Source: JACRDG01 sp963760985 (GTDB lineage: Bacteria; Desulfobacterota; Desulfomonilia; Desulfomonilales; Desulfomonilaceae). From it: a stretch of 64,000 nt of DNA. The position numbers and the translations under genes are program-made. The notes beneath the pieces were generated by a model that had not been told where the DNA came from, made no database searches, and was given only the letters and a program-made list of their open reading frames with translations. Below are positions 18,657 through 28,209 of this stretch, one piece after another. Position 1 is the first letter of the stretch; every line of letters starts with the position of its first letter. The DNA lies in contig CAVXFM010000005.1 in NCBI GenBank assembly GCA_963760985.1, forward strand, positions 62,001-126,000. Reading direction: 5' to 3'.

Positions 18657-19160
18657 GTGGATCTTGAGTTGATTTGGCGCAAAATGGGGGCACCGAGTCG
18701 GATACTGGCTAAACTGGGTGCGGTAGCTCTTTTTGCGATGATGCTACTCACATCCGTTGATGTGGTCTGCCGCTACCTGTTCAATTCTCCCATACGGGGC
18801 GCATTTGAACTGACCGAATTCCTGGTGTTGATTCTGATATTTTCCTTTCTTGGGTATACGCAGTCTCAGAAAAGCCACATCTCGGTGGATCTGTTGTTCA
18901 CCAGGTTTCCGAATCGGGTACAGCGAATTATCGGGTTGCTCAATCATGTGGTCTGCCTGGTCTTGATGATCTTGATTACCTGGATGGCAGTAGATCAGGG
19001 ACTCGAACTGAGGGAGGTCGGGGAAAAATCTGCCAACCTCGGTATCCCCAAGTATCCGTTCGCTTTCTTTCTTGCCTTTGGCTGCGCAGTGATGTGCATC
19101 GAATTCTGTAGGGATTTGGTGAGACAGTTCGCCAGGTCTCCCAAAAAGTGGGAACAATGA
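18657..19160 (+). CDS. dctQ: TRAP transporter small membrane subunit
   Basis: A 167-residue DctQ with four hydrophobic segments (about 18-38, 52-70, 90-112, 130-150). The GTG start at 18657 has GGGAGGTC upstream. The motifs VDVVCRYLFNSPIRGAFELTE and SQKSHISVDLL match the family. It holds the DctM subunit in the inner membrane for sodium-coupled uptake. Its stop overlaps the ATG of dctM (19157) by four bases, indicating translational coupling. Confidence 0.92.
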   Translation: MDLELIWRKMGAPSRILAKLGAVALFAMMLLTSVDVVCRYLFNSPIRGAFELTEFLVLILIFSFLGYTQSQKSHISVDLLFTRFPNRVQRIIGLLNHVVCLVLMILITWMAVDQGLELREVGEKSANLGIPKYPFAFFLAFGCAVMCIEFCRDLVRQFARSPKKWEQ

Positions 19161-20468
19161 TGAATCCGGAAATCGTTGGTGGTCTGGGGATTGTATCGCT
19201 TTTCCTAATGCTCGCGTTGAGAATGTACATTGGGATGGGCATGGCTCTCCTGGGGTTTCTCGGGCTGTGTTACCTCGTGGGAGTGCATGCCGGAACGTCC
19301 ATTCTGGGCATTACGCCTATGGCGGAAGGTTCTTGGTACACGCTTAGCGTAATCCCTCTGTTTGTACTCATGGGGCAGTTTGCGTTTGTTTCAGGGGTGA
19401 GCAGAGACATCTATGATACTGCATACGCCTGGATGGGGCATTTTAGGGGTGGCCTGGCCATGGCCACCATTGTGGCCTGCTGTGGCTTCGCCGCTGTGTG
19501 CGGATCTTCCTTAGCAACTGGCGCGACCATGGCCATGGTTTCCATTCCTGAGATGGACAAGTACCAATTACGATCCGAGACTCTCGACCGGCTGCGTAGC
19601 CGCAGGTGGTACGCTGGGCATACTGATTCCTCCGAGCATTGGCTTTGTCATCTACGGTATTCTGACGGAACAATCGATCGGCAAACTGTTCATGGCCGGC
19701 ATAGCCCCTGGAATTTTGCTTGGTGGCCTGTTCATGGCTACAATCTATCTGCAGTGTAGGATCAACAAGAATATGGGGCCGTGCGGTCCCGCAGTCAGCT
19801 GGCGAGACAAGGTGAAATCGCTTAAGGGCACATGGGGCATGCTGCTTCTCTTCCTGATCGTGATGGGGGGCATCTACCTCGGAGTTTTCACTCCTACGGA
19901 AGCAGCGGGTGTCGGTGCCCTCGGCGCCATGCTTTTCGCTCTGTTGCGAGGGAAGCTCACCCTGGGTACGCTCCTCCAGTGTCTTATGGATACGGGCAAG
20001 ACAACGGCTATGATCTTCCTTATCATCATTGGAGCGAACATTTTCTCCTCGTTCCTAGGGCTTACGAAGCTGCCCATGGGCTTGGCAGATTTTGTAGCCG
20101 GCCTCGCGCTTCCCAAGATGCTGATCCTGATCGTGATAATAGCGATCTACGTCGCGTTGGGCTGCGTGATGGATTGTTATGCCATCATGATACTGACCAT
20201 CCCGATTCTCTTTCCGGTCATTGAGGCTTTGCATTTTGACCCTATCTGGTTCGGCGTGATAATGGTCATTGTCCTCGAAATGGGATTGATCACTCCCCCG
20301 GTCGGTCTCAATGTCTTCGTAATAAAGGGAGCCGCTCCTGACGTGCCTCTGACAACCATTTTTCGTGGGGTCTGGCCATTTCTGATTGCTGCGGTAGCCG
20401 CTCTTGTGATTCTCACTGTCTTTCCACAAGTAGCGACTTTCATACCCAATCAGATGATGGGCCACTGA
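19157..20468 (+). CDS. dctM: TRAP transporter large permease subunit, one frameshift
   Basis: The 12-13-helix ion-coupled permease of the TRAP system, about 436 residues. ATG 19157 overlaps the dctQ stop. The first third (FAAVCGSSLATGATMAMVSIPEM) and the rest (FTPTEAAGVGALGAML; CVMDCYAIMILTIPILFPV; ITPPVGLNVFVIKG) match DctM. At about 19564 an extra T in GTACCAATTACGATCC changes the frame. Removing it gives MDKYQYDPRLSTG, the normal family sequence. With both neighbours intact, a sequencing indel is likely; otherwise the transporter would be dead. A FadR-type regulator gene follows on the other strand. Confidence 0.88.
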
Positions 20469-20815
20469 GTCAACATCATGGAGAACCAAATTGGTGCACC
20501 GGATCGCAGCTCATGGGGCAGGTCATTGACCCTCAAATTCTGAATTGGCAGCGAAAGAGATAAGGGACACGAGGTTCCCTCTTCTATATCGGACAAGTAG
20601 GTGCCTTGTGTTTCGCGATCACAGGCAACCCTTACAATTTTGAAGCGTCTGCTGAACAATCGTATGCCGCACTCTTTAGTGGAGTGGCACGAATAAAGGA
20701 AGGCAGTGCTGCACGAACGTCTGACAGCACACTGCTGCTCATTGTGAAACCACTGGCGGGGAAAATGATTTCTCGATCATGTGGGTAGGCACATACCGAA
20801 ATCTTCCATGAACCA
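20469..20815. other. Convergent intergenic region
   Basis: Lies between the ends of dctM (plus) and the FadR-type gene (minus). No gene is supported, and I see no clear Rho-independent terminator. Confidence 0.4.
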
Positions 20816-21603
20816 TCACCCCGCCTTCTCGTCGCGTTGAGACGAGACAGGCTGGCTGGGAATCGGCAGGCTAAAGCCATGCACCATGTTGCTCCGAAAG
20901 GTCTTGTCCATGTCAATGAGGATTTCACCGAATTCGATCGCGTGACGTTTCATGGCTTCCGCTGCTTCATCCTGCTTTCCCGCGAGCACCGCTTGTACAG
21001 ATAAGTCGGTGCATCCCTGGGGGGTGAAGCGACACTGTGTTCCCCACCGCGGAAGCCACCACCTTTCTCGTAACTCCCAGCAAGGATGTGACAACCGCCT
21101 CGATAAAGCGGTTACCACACATTTCCGCCAAGATAACATGGACTCTGGTTTTCTTTTCAATATCCTCCAGCATCGACCTCACCGGCATTTCCTCTGCTTC
21201 CACGGCCTTGAGAAGTCTTTCCCGCGTGCTGGGGGGTCATATTGATAGCAGCAAGGCGTGCCACTTCGGGCTCAATGACCTCTCTTGCCCGGCAGAGTTC
21301 AGGCATGCTGATTTTGTCAACCAGGAACAGATCGAGAAAAGCGCTTGCAATGCCTTCAAACGAAAGGTCCGTAACGTATGCCCCCCCAGAAGCGCCCTGA
21401 CACGTAGCGAGGAACCCGGAAGTCTCTAATGATCGCAAGGCCTCCCTGATTGTGGTCCTGCTGACCTGGAACTGCTCCATGAGCTCGTGTTCGGACGGCA
21501 GCTTGTCTCCGTCCTTGAAATCCCCAACGAGAATCGACTGCTTGATCTGCTCAGCTACTTCGTCGGAGACTCTGGTTTGTTTGATGGGTCGGAATCTAGG
21601 CAT
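20816..21603 (-). CDS. FadR/GntR-family regulator (FCD domain), two frameshifts
   Basis: About 261 residues after removing two extra bases. ATG 21603. N-terminal GntR winged helix (VAEQIKQSILVGDFKDGDKLPSE; FQVSRTTIREALRSLETSGFL), then an FCD ligand domain with the metal-binding pattern (CRAREVIEPEVARLAA; later HTDLSVQAVLAG and AMKRHAIEFGEIL). Frame changes near 21220 and near 21015, the latter at a C6 run. It is divergent from the acyl-CoA ligase gene at 21765. The promoter between them carries a palindrome, so it probably represses the ligase and downstream hydroxylase genes until an acid or acyl ligand binds. Confidence 0.82.
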
Positions 21604-21681
21604 AATTTTCCTTTCGTGGTCGAGTGTAGCAAAGAGGGATCATTTTTCAAAAAGGAAAAATGTCGGTCAATCCGATTCTCG

Positions 21682-21710
21682 TTGACAGCAATAATTCAAC
21701 ATGTTAATTA
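21682..21710 (+). promoter_or_regulatory. Promoter of the ligase operon with palindromic operator
   Basis: -35 TTGACA (21682-21687) and -10 TAATTA (21705-21710) with a 17-base spacer. The palindrome TCAACATGTTAA (21696-21707) covers the 3' spacer and the -10 box, a classic repressor position. The exact 12-mer recurs inverted at 38363-38374, ahead of the decayed aromatic transporter. Confidence 0.7.
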
Positions 21711-21764
21711 TCAGACAATTGACAAGGTCAGACCAATGTCAGCTTGAGGGAGGAGGAAGATTCC

Positions 21765-23255
21765 ATGAATGTCGCCGATCAGTTAGATCGATCGGCCCTT
21801 TTTTTCCCGGATCGGCCGGCTGTGAGTGACGGACAGTTTGAGATTACGTACCGTGGCTTGAACGATCTCGCCAATCGAGTTGCCGGCGGCCTCACCGCAT
21901 TAGGTATGAAACCGGGAGACTTCGTCGGCCTTTGCGCGCCCAATTCTCTCGAATGGGTGGCGTTCTATTTCGGATTGCTCAAAGCTGGGGCGGTGGCGGT
22001 GACATTATCCAGTTCTCTTCGCAGCGATGAACTGGAGCTCCTGCTCGGCCACAGTAAGCCTCGATTTCTCCTCACCCTTGACCACAACCTGGAGCAAATC
22101 GACAAATTCCGAGATCGCGTCGGTATTGAGAAGGTTATTTCCGAGCACGGAGATGTGTCTTTCAGTGATCTGGCGAGTCGTGGATCAGATGGGTTTTGCA
22201 GAGTGAACACCTGTCGAGACGACACAGCTGCGATTCTGTACACCGGCGGTACAACCGGAGATCCCAAGGGGGTCATGCTATCCCACGAGAATATCACCGT
22301 ATCCAGCCATAACGTGGCGTTTTCGGAGCATTCCTCGGAGAATGATCGAGCACTGTGTTTCCTTCCGCTGAATCACGTGTTCGGCCAAATTCATATTATG
22401 AATGCCACAATTGCCAGTAGCGGTTGTCTTGAATTGTATCCTACCTACGACATGGAACGAATTCTGGCCAAAACCGCATTAGGCAGGATAACCAAGCTTT
22501 ACGCTGTTCCCACTGTCTATACTCGCCTCCTTGCTCTGCCAGGCTTGAAAGAAAAGCTCGGCAATGTCCGTTATTGCTTCTCTGCTGCAGCTAGCATGGC
22601 CGCTGAGATTGTCCGCCAGTGGAAGGATCAGACTGATCTGACTATCTTTGAGGGGTACGGCATGACCGAATCAGCTTCAGCCGTGACGTACAACCATTAC
22701 TATCAGCATGTAATCGGTTCTGTGGGAACTTCAGTTCCTGGAATTGAGGTTCAGATCAGGGATGCAAGTGGAAACCTCGTGTCACAAGGCAAAGAGGGCG
22801 AAATTTGTATTTGCGGTCGCAACATCATGAAGGGGTACCTGAATAATCCGGCTGATACACAGAAGGTCTTTTGGGAAGATGGCTGGTTTAGGTCAGGTGA
22901 TGTGGGCGTGCTCGATGAACGCCATTATCTGTACATAGTCGATCGGTTGAAAGACATGATCATCACCGGCGGAGAAAACGTGTACCCGCGCGAGGTTGAG
23001 GAAGTCATATATTGCCGGGACGATATTCAAGAATGTGCCGTAGTGGGGCTCCCGGATCGGGAATGGGGTGAGCGTGTAACGGTTTTTGTGGCGCCCCGCG
23101 GGGGAAAAGAGATCAGCCCTGAAGAGCTGAAGACTTACCTCAAACAACACCTCGCTGCATACAAGGTCCCGAAACAATATGTAATCCTTGATGAAATTCC
23201 CAAAAGCGCTGCAGGAAAAATCTTGAAGCGGGAGCTTAAAAGACAATTCTCATGA
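21765..23255 (+). CDS. AMP-forming acyl-CoA synthetase (ligase)
   Basis: A 496-residue ANL-family enzyme that activates a carboxylic acid to its CoA thioester at the cost of ATP to AMP. ATG 21765 follows GGGAGGAGGAAG. The P-loop motif is ILYTGGTTGDPKGVM (usual YTSGTTG, so Ser to Gly). Others: FEGYGMTESAS; GWFRSGDVGVLDER; VDRLKDMIITGGENVYPREVE (hinge); and KSAAGKILKREL with the catalytic Lys. It belongs to the long-/medium-chain or aromatic-acid ligase group; exact substrate not readable. It precedes a three-subunit Mo hydroxylase on the same strand after 410 bases. The pair suggests activation then hydroxyl addition or removal on a CoA-bound ring. Confidence 0.9.
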   Translation: MNVADQLDRSALFFPDRPAVSDGQFEITYRGLNDLANRVAGGLTALGMKPGDFVGLCAPNSLEWVAFYFGLLKAGAVAVTLSSSLRSDELELLLGHSKPRFLLTLDHNLEQIDKFRDRVGIEKVISEHGDVSFSDLASRGSDGFCRVNTCRDDTAAILYTGGTTGDPKGVMLSHENITVSSHNVAFSEHSSENDRALCFLPLNHVFGQIHIMNATIASSGCLELYPTYDMERILAKTALGRITKLYAVPTVYTRLLALPGLKEKLGNVRYCFSAAASMAAEIVRQWKDQTDLTIFEGYGMTESASAVTYNHYYQHVIGSVGTSVPGIEVQIRDASGNLVSQGKEGEICICGRNIMKGYLNNPADTQKVFWEDGWFRSGDVGVLDERHYLYIVDRLKDMIITGGENVYPREVEEVIYCRDDIQECAVVGLPDREWGERVTVFVAPRGGKEISPEELKTYLKQHLAAYKVPKQYVILDEIPKSAAGKILKRELKRQFS

Positions 23256-23668
23256 TCACCATGATGGATGTACGTAAGAATTTGCGAAAACCGCCAAGTG
23301 CAGAAGGACGGTACGACAGTGCATGTGGTGGTTCATTGTGTCCAGGAATTCTTGAACTCAGCGGTTCCTCGTCGCACGTGCTGAGGAGATTCGAGTAGAA
23401 GAAGAGGCAATGAGATTTGATTGCGCCAAATTGGTCCCCTCTCTCCAAGAAACGTGTGCAGTTTCGCAACGGTGGGGCCACGAGAGAGCAAAGAGGTAAT
23501 TGTGTACCAATAAGATGCAAGGGCTTGTAATCGCGGTACATTGTGAAACGAGCAGCTCTCGCATTATTCCGTTTTTCCATCCAGATGACGCGAAAAAAAA
23601 GAGCCTCGGATGCGGACTGACCCGTGGTCGGGTTGCGTGTGCCCGAGACTCAAATTGGAGTGAAACAA
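23256..23668. other. Intergenic, no gene seen
   Basis: 413 bases between the ligase and the Fe-S subunit gene. Minus-strand frames here are not protein-like. No clear terminator or promoter was recognised. Confidence 0.4.
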
Positions 23669-24166
23669 ATGAAACACGAGATCAAATTTACGGTGAACGG
23701 GGACGAATATTCCCTCGCAGTGGATCCCTGGCGGACGCTGAATGAAGTGCTGCGTGACGATCTTAATCTGACTGGCACCAAGCTTGGTTGCGGCACGGGA
23801 GATTGCGGCGCGTGCACCGTGATTGTGGACAATCGTTCCATCAGTTCCTGCTTGACCCTGGCGGTGGCGGTAAATGGTAAAGCCGTGAGGACCATCGAGG
23901 GCCTTGCGCCATCGGGCGAAGAACTGCATCCCGTGCAGGAGGCCTTTGTCAAGACCGGAGCTATTCAATGCGGTTTTTGTACATCCGGGATGGAGATGGC
24001 CGCGGTCAATCTGTTGAATCACAACCCTTCGCCCACTGAGAAAGAAATCAGAGCCGGGTTATCGGGGCACCTGTGCAGATGCACCGGATACAACCAGATT
24101 GTGGAAGCAGTCGGCGTAGCTGCCGAGACCATGCGGAACGGGAAATCGGAAGAGGTAAAGCCATGA
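23669..24166 (+). CDS. Molybdenum hydroxylase, [2Fe-2S] small subunit
   Basis: A 165-residue xanthine-oxidase-family iron-sulfur subunit. ATG 23669 has TTGGAGTG upstream. Plant-type [2Fe-2S] domain (~1-78): GTKLGCGTGDCGACTV plus SCLTL. Helical second [2Fe-2S] domain (~85-160): AIQCGFCTSGMEM and GHLCRCTGYNQI. It carries electrons from the Mo site to FAD. It overlaps the FAD subunit gene by four bases (ATGA at 24163), and the Mo subunit follows. The order here (small, medium, large) differs from the second Mo hydroxylase cluster at 41145. Confidence 0.93.
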   Translation: MKHEIKFTVNGDEYSLAVDPWRTLNEVLRDDLNLTGTKLGCGTGDCGACTVIVDNRSISSCLTLAVAVNGKAVRTIEGLAPSGEELHPVQEAFVKTGAIQCGFCTSGMEMAAVNLLNHNPSPTEKEIRAGLSGHLCRCTGYNQIVEAVGVAAETMRNGKSEEVKP

Positions 24167-25038
24167 GACTGCCAAAGTTCGCATATTTTGTACCAAAGAC
24201 GATTGAGGAGGCTTTACACCTCTTGGCGGACCAGGGAGAGGGCGCTCGGCTGATGGCTGGAGGGACCGATGTCATGGTCAAAATGAGCCACGGCCTTCTC
24301 AAGCCTGCCGCAATCATTGATATTCAGCAGATCGAGAGCCTCCGAGGTATCCGTTTCCATGGTACCGAGGGATTGACTCTCGGCGCTCTTGCTCGGCTCG
24401 GACAAGTCACCTCGCATCCGGACGTGGTAAAGTATTATCCGAGCCTCTCGTATGCAGTCAGTTGTATGGCCAATGTGGAAGTGCGCAACATGGGTACGGT
24501 CGCGGGCAACATCTGCAATGCTGCCCCGTCTGCGGATACCGCGCCGCCACTCATGACCATGAACGCGGAACTTACCTTGTCGAGTCTCAAGGGAGAACGA
24601 AAGCTACCGGTGAACGAGTTCTTTCGAGGACCCGGCATGACCGCCATGGAGCGCGGCGAAATGCTCACATCCATACACATTCCTGCCCCACAGCCGAAGT
24701 CAGGCGCATCGTACAAACGCATATCCGCACGCTGCGGCGTGGATATCGCGGCCGTGTGCGTCGGCGTCCATGTTGCCCTCAATGGCCGGAGCTGCAAGGA
24801 AGCCAAGATCGTCCTGGGCGCGGTGGCACCGCTTCCCATGCGTGCGACCAAGACCGAAGCCCTGCTGCAGGGCCGTGAACCTACGGTCGAAGTGATTCAG
24901 CAGGCAGGCGATCAGGCATCAGAAGAAGCCAGACCCATCTCGGATATGAGATCGAGCGCAGAATGGCGCAAGACGATGGTCACGGTTTTGACCCGGCGGG
25001 CCCTTAATGAAGCCTTTGAGCGGGCAAGCAAGGGCTGA
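24163..25038 (+). CDS. Molybdenum hydroxylase, FAD-binding medium subunit
   Basis: A 291-residue CoxM-type flavoprotein. ATG 24163 overlaps the upstream stop. FAD-binding motifs: LMAGGTDVMVKM and RNMGTVAGNICNAAPSADT. C-terminal CO-dehydrogenase flavoprotein domain from about 175 (KRISARCGVDIAAVCVGVHV). It lacks the four-cysteine insert seen in the paralogue at 43965, so it is a standard hydroxylase/oxidoreductase medium subunit, not a 4-hydroxybenzoyl-CoA-reductase type. The large subunit follows after 21 bases. Confidence 0.92.
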   Translation: MRLPKFAYFVPKTIEEALHLLADQGEGARLMAGGTDVMVKMSHGLLKPAAIIDIQQIESLRGIRFHGTEGLTLGALARLGQVTSHPDVVKYYPSLSYAVSCMANVEVRNMGTVAGNICNAAPSADTAPPLMTMNAELTLSSLKGERKLPVNEFFRGPGMTAMERGEMLTSIHIPAPQPKSGASYKRISARCGVDIAAVCVGVHVALNGRSCKEAKIVLGAVAPLPMRATKTEALLQGREPTVEVIQQAGDQASEEARPISDMRSSAEWRKTMVTVLTRRALNEAFERASKG

Positions 25039-25059
25039 GGTATACGGAAAGGAATAGTC

Positions 25060-27333
25060 ATGAAGAAGTTCAACATAATCGGAAAAGACGTGCCCAGGAC
25101 CGATGCTACCGCCAAAGCGAGGGGATCTGCGATCTATACTGATGATATGAAGCTCCCGGGAATGCTCCACGGAAGGATACTGAGGAGCCCCTTCGCACAT
25201 GCGCTCATCAAGCGAATTGATACGAGCAAAGCAGCGGCACTTCCCGGCGTGAAATGCGTGCTCACCGCGGAAGACACGCCCAAGATCAAATACGGCAACT
25301 GGAGGCTATTTCCGGAAACCCAGGACGAATATCCGCTGGCAGTGGACAAGGTGAGGTTTATCGGGGACGAAGTGGTAGCGGTCTGCGCGACCGATAAGGA
25401 CACTGCAGAAGAGGCCCTGGAACTCATCGAGGTGGAATACGAGGAAATCCCCGCGGTCTTTGATGTGGATTCGTCCATGGCGCCTGGCGCACCGGTGCTC
25501 CACGACTATTGCCCAAGCAATGTGAGCGTGAATCGACGGATCAAGTACGGGGATGTGGAAAAGGGATTCGCAGAATCCGACTATATCCGGGAAGACGTGT
25601 TCAAAGTCCACGGAGTGAGCCACGCATATCTCGAGCCCTGCTCAGCCTTGGCCCAAGTGGATTTGGACGGCCGCATCACCCTGTGGACGTCTACACAGGT
25701 GCCGTACATCGTGCAGTGTCTCCTGGCTTCCACACTGGGGATGCGGGAAAACGACATCCGGGTGATCAAGCCCTACGTGGGTGGCGGATTCGGCGGCAAG
25801 ATGGAATTGCGCACATGGGAGTTTTGTGCCGCGCTCATGGCAAAGATGACAGGCCGACCCGTAAAATTCACCCTGAGCAGGGAAGAGGAGTTTCTGGCCG
25901 GAAGGCGGAGACATCCCATGACGCTCCACTCCAAGGTGGGATTCAAGAAGGACGGGACCCTCGTGGCCAAGGATTTGAAGATCCGGCTGGACGGCGGCGC
26001 ATACAATGCTATGGGACCGACGGCCACGTTCCTGTGCGGCAACTTCGGGGCCATGCTCTACCGCTATCCCAGTTACCGATTTCACGGGGAGCACGTGTAC
26101 ACAAACAAACCGCCTGCAAGCGCGATGCGCGGGTTCGGCGCTCCGCAATCACTGTATGCCACCGAGATCCAGATGAATATGGCAGCCGAGGCCCTGGGGA
26201 TCGATCCCATCGATCTGAGGATCAAGAACGCCCAGGTTTCGGGTGATGAAATCCCTGACGTGGCCACCATTTCCAGCTGCGGCTTCACTGAATCCATACA
26301 GGCGGTGGCTGAGATGAGCGGGTGGAAGGAAAAACGGAAGACGCTCAAACCCGGTCAGGGGATAGGTATCGGCTGCTATAGCTTCATATCGGGGGGAGTG
26401 TTCAACTGGTTCAACACCCAGTATCCGTTCTCCGCGGCCGAAGTCAGAGTATTTTCCGACGGCACCGCGCATCTGCTGAGCATGGCCGCAGATATCGGAC
26501 AGGGCTCGGACACGGTGCTCAAACAGATCCTCGCGGAGGAATTGGGCTTGCAGATGGAGGACATCCGGCTCACGGTGGCGGATACGGCCATGACGCCGCA
26601 AGCGGATCTGGGGGCATGGGGAAGCCGGCTCACCCTCATGGCGGGCAATGCGGTGATCGACGCGGCACGCAAGATCAAGCAGCAACTCTTCGGCTCAGTG
26701 TCCACACACTTCAACCTCAACGTGATCCATGAACTCGAATGCAAGGACGGCCGCATACAGTCCAAAGTCAAATCCGATTATGGCTTGAGCTTTGGTGAGG
26801 CTGTGGCCATGGCGCAAAAAGCCAACCGAGGAGAGCCGATCGTTGCACACGGTTGGTACACCCCTCGCGACAAGGGCTTGGTGACCCCTGCTTTCGGTTT
26901 TGGCGCTCAGGTGGCTGAGGTTGAGGTTGACAAAGAAACAGGGCTCGTCGAAGTGAAGCACATGTGGACTGCCCATGATTGCGGAACCGTGATCAACCCG
27001 AGAAGCGTGGAAGGACAGCTCGCGGGTTCCATCCAGATGGGGCTTGGATACGCGCTTTCCGAACAATTCGTCATGGATGGGGGGAAAACCCTGAACACCA
27101 ACTTTGCAGACTACAAAATGCCCATGGCTATGGACATGCCTCCCAGTGAAGTGGTGCATGTGGATACGTACGAACCGGAAGGACCCATGGGGGCAAAAGA
27201 GGCAGGAGAAGGCCTTGCGTCTCCCACTGCCCCTGCCATTTCCGACGCGGTGTATCACGCGATCGGTTATCGGTGCATGGATTTGCCCATAACCCCGGAG
27301 AAGATCCTGCAATCACTCGAACAGGAGAAATAG
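25060..27333 (+). CDS. Molybdenum hydroxylase, molybdopterin-binding large subunit
   Basis: A 757-residue catalytic subunit of the xanthine oxidase family. ATG 25060 with GGAAAGG upstream. N-terminal a/b hammerhead domain (~15-120; RGSAIYTDDMKLPGMLHGRI), then Mo-pterin contacts VGGGFGGKM (~245), PPASAMRGFGAPQ (~355), GQGSDTVLKQI (~485), and the active-site Glu region GAKEAGEGL (~712). Members oxidise or reduce N-heterocycles, aldehydes or aromatic CoA esters; the substrate cannot be fixed from sequence. It clusters with an acyl-CoA ligase, suggesting a CoA-bound aromatic or heteroaromatic acid. Maturation would need Moco with a cyano- or sulfido-ligand handled elsewhere. Confidence 0.92.
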   Translation: MKKFNIIGKDVPRTDATAKARGSAIYTDDMKLPGMLHGRILRSPFAHALIKRIDTSKAAALPGVKCVLTAEDTPKIKYGNWRLFPETQDEYPLAVDKVRFIGDEVVAVCATDKDTAEEALELIEVEYEEIPAVFDVDSSMAPGAPVLHDYCPSNVSVNRRIKYGDVEKGFAESDYIREDVFKVHGVSHAYLEPCSALAQVDLDGRITLWTSTQVPYIVQCLLASTLGMRENDIRVIKPYVGGGFGGKMELRTWEFCAALMAKMTGRPVKFTLSREEEFLAGRRRHPMTLHSKVGFKKDGTLVAKDLKIRLDGGAYNAMGPTATFLCGNFGAMLYRYPSYRFHGEHVYTNKPPASAMRGFGAPQSLYATEIQMNMAAEALGIDPIDLRIKNAQVSGDEIPDVATISSCGFTESIQAVAEMSGWKEKRKTLKPGQGIGIGCYSFISGGVFNWFNTQYPFSAAEVRVFSDGTAHLLSMAADIGQGSDTVLKQILAEELGLQMEDIRLTVADTAMTPQADLGAWGSRLTLMAGNAVIDAARKIKQQLFGSVSTHFNLNVIHELECKDGRIQSKVKSDYGLSFGEAVAMAQKANRGEPIVAHGWYTPRDKGLVTPAFGFGAQVAEVEVDKETGLVEVKHMWTAHDCGTVINPRSVEGQLAGSIQMGLGYALSEQFVMDGGKTLNTNFADYKMPMAMDMPPSEVVHVDTYEPEGPMGAKEAGEGLASPTAPAISDAVYHAIGYRCMDLPITPEKILQSLEQEK

Positions 27334-27457
27334 CGTGGGAAAGTAAGCGGTCACTTACTGGGGGATGCCCAATAGTGAACCGATTTGCCGCGCGTCCGGT
27401 GATGGCGGTCTGAGCCTGCCTGGCCTACAAGGGCAATATTATGGCAGGCTGGAAGAC

Positions 27458-27474
27458 CGGCCCCATAAGGGCCG
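27458..27474 (+). terminator. Hairpin downstream of the Mo hydroxylase operon
   Basis: Perfect stem CGGCCC/GGGCCG with loop CATAA, about 125 bases after the stop of the large subunit. It is followed by a pyrimidine-rich but interrupted CTAATCTTCTT. It is possibly a terminator. Confidence 0.45.
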
Positions 27475-28117
27475 CTAATCTTCTTGCAACTCGATGCGTA
27501 CCAACAAAGGGTCAGGAGGCAGCTCTCGCAGCACAGGTGAGACCGGTTTCCTGTGCCGGGAATTGTGTGTGATCATCGGGATATTCGTCTTCGGAAGTAA
27601 TTCTGGTGTCGCGGCGCTTTGTACGGTGTCCTGTCCCCTGGACATCAGAGCCTCAGGAATCCGTTGGGCCTACGCAATGGGCAAGATCGGCTCCCTGCTT
27701 GCCCCGATTGTGTGTGTGGGCGCTTCTCAGCAGCGACTCGGGCGTCAGCCCAATCTGTGCCATGAATGCGGCTTGCTTTCTGCCCGGATCGGCCGTGTTC
27801 CCCATCTGAAAGCGGCGCTGGCACATGAAATGCCTGATGCCGATTCGCTTTCAAATTTATCACTTGGTTACGGCTTCAGGCTGGGGATCTCATTCGCTAC
27901 GGACGACGCAAGGCCGTCTGATCACTTCGCTCATGAGACCCCCAGCCCTATAATCTCACTTGTTTGAACGCGAATTCGTATCAAAAACCATTTTCCCGGG
28001 GACAATAGCGCGCCAGCTCGCCGCTCTCGGAGCGCCCCCCGCAGTGGAGGACACGACGTGCGCGAGCCTGCGAAGCCCCTTCATGGGCAGACTATAAGTA
28101 ACTTCATGAGAAAGTTC
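27475..28117. other. Long intergenic region before the methyltransferase operon
   Basis: No gene is supported; the frame at 27494-27967 has no conserved features. A sigma54-like string at 27818-27833 (GG and GC ten bases apart) is noted but poorly supported, because a better sigma70-type promoter lies at 28118. Confidence 0.35.
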
Positions 28118-28145
28118 TTGACACATCTAGAAGACTAGATATTAT
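28118..28145 (+). promoter_or_regulatory. Promoter with operator palindrome in the spacer
   Basis: -35 TTGACA (28118-28123) and -10 TATTAT (28140-28145), 16-base spacer. The spacer is almost exactly the palindrome ATCTAGAAGACTAGAT (28125-28140). The same site recurs at 36157 and partly at 36224. The position implies repression by a dimeric regulator; the GntR protein at 31570 is the best nearby candidate. Confidence 0.75.
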
Positions 28146-28209
28146 CGAACCCATAAACCGCAGACGGCGGATTGTCATTTTTCCACTTTTACAAAAGAGG
28201 TATGTCCCC

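Noticed and set aside
27818..27833. Second sigma54-like promoter (CTGGCACATGAAATGC)
   Set aside because: Spacing fits, but it is 390 bases from the next gene, which has a much better sigma70-type promoter at 28118.
27494..27967. 157-codon plus-strand frame
   Set aside because: No ribosome site, odd composition and no recognisable motif.
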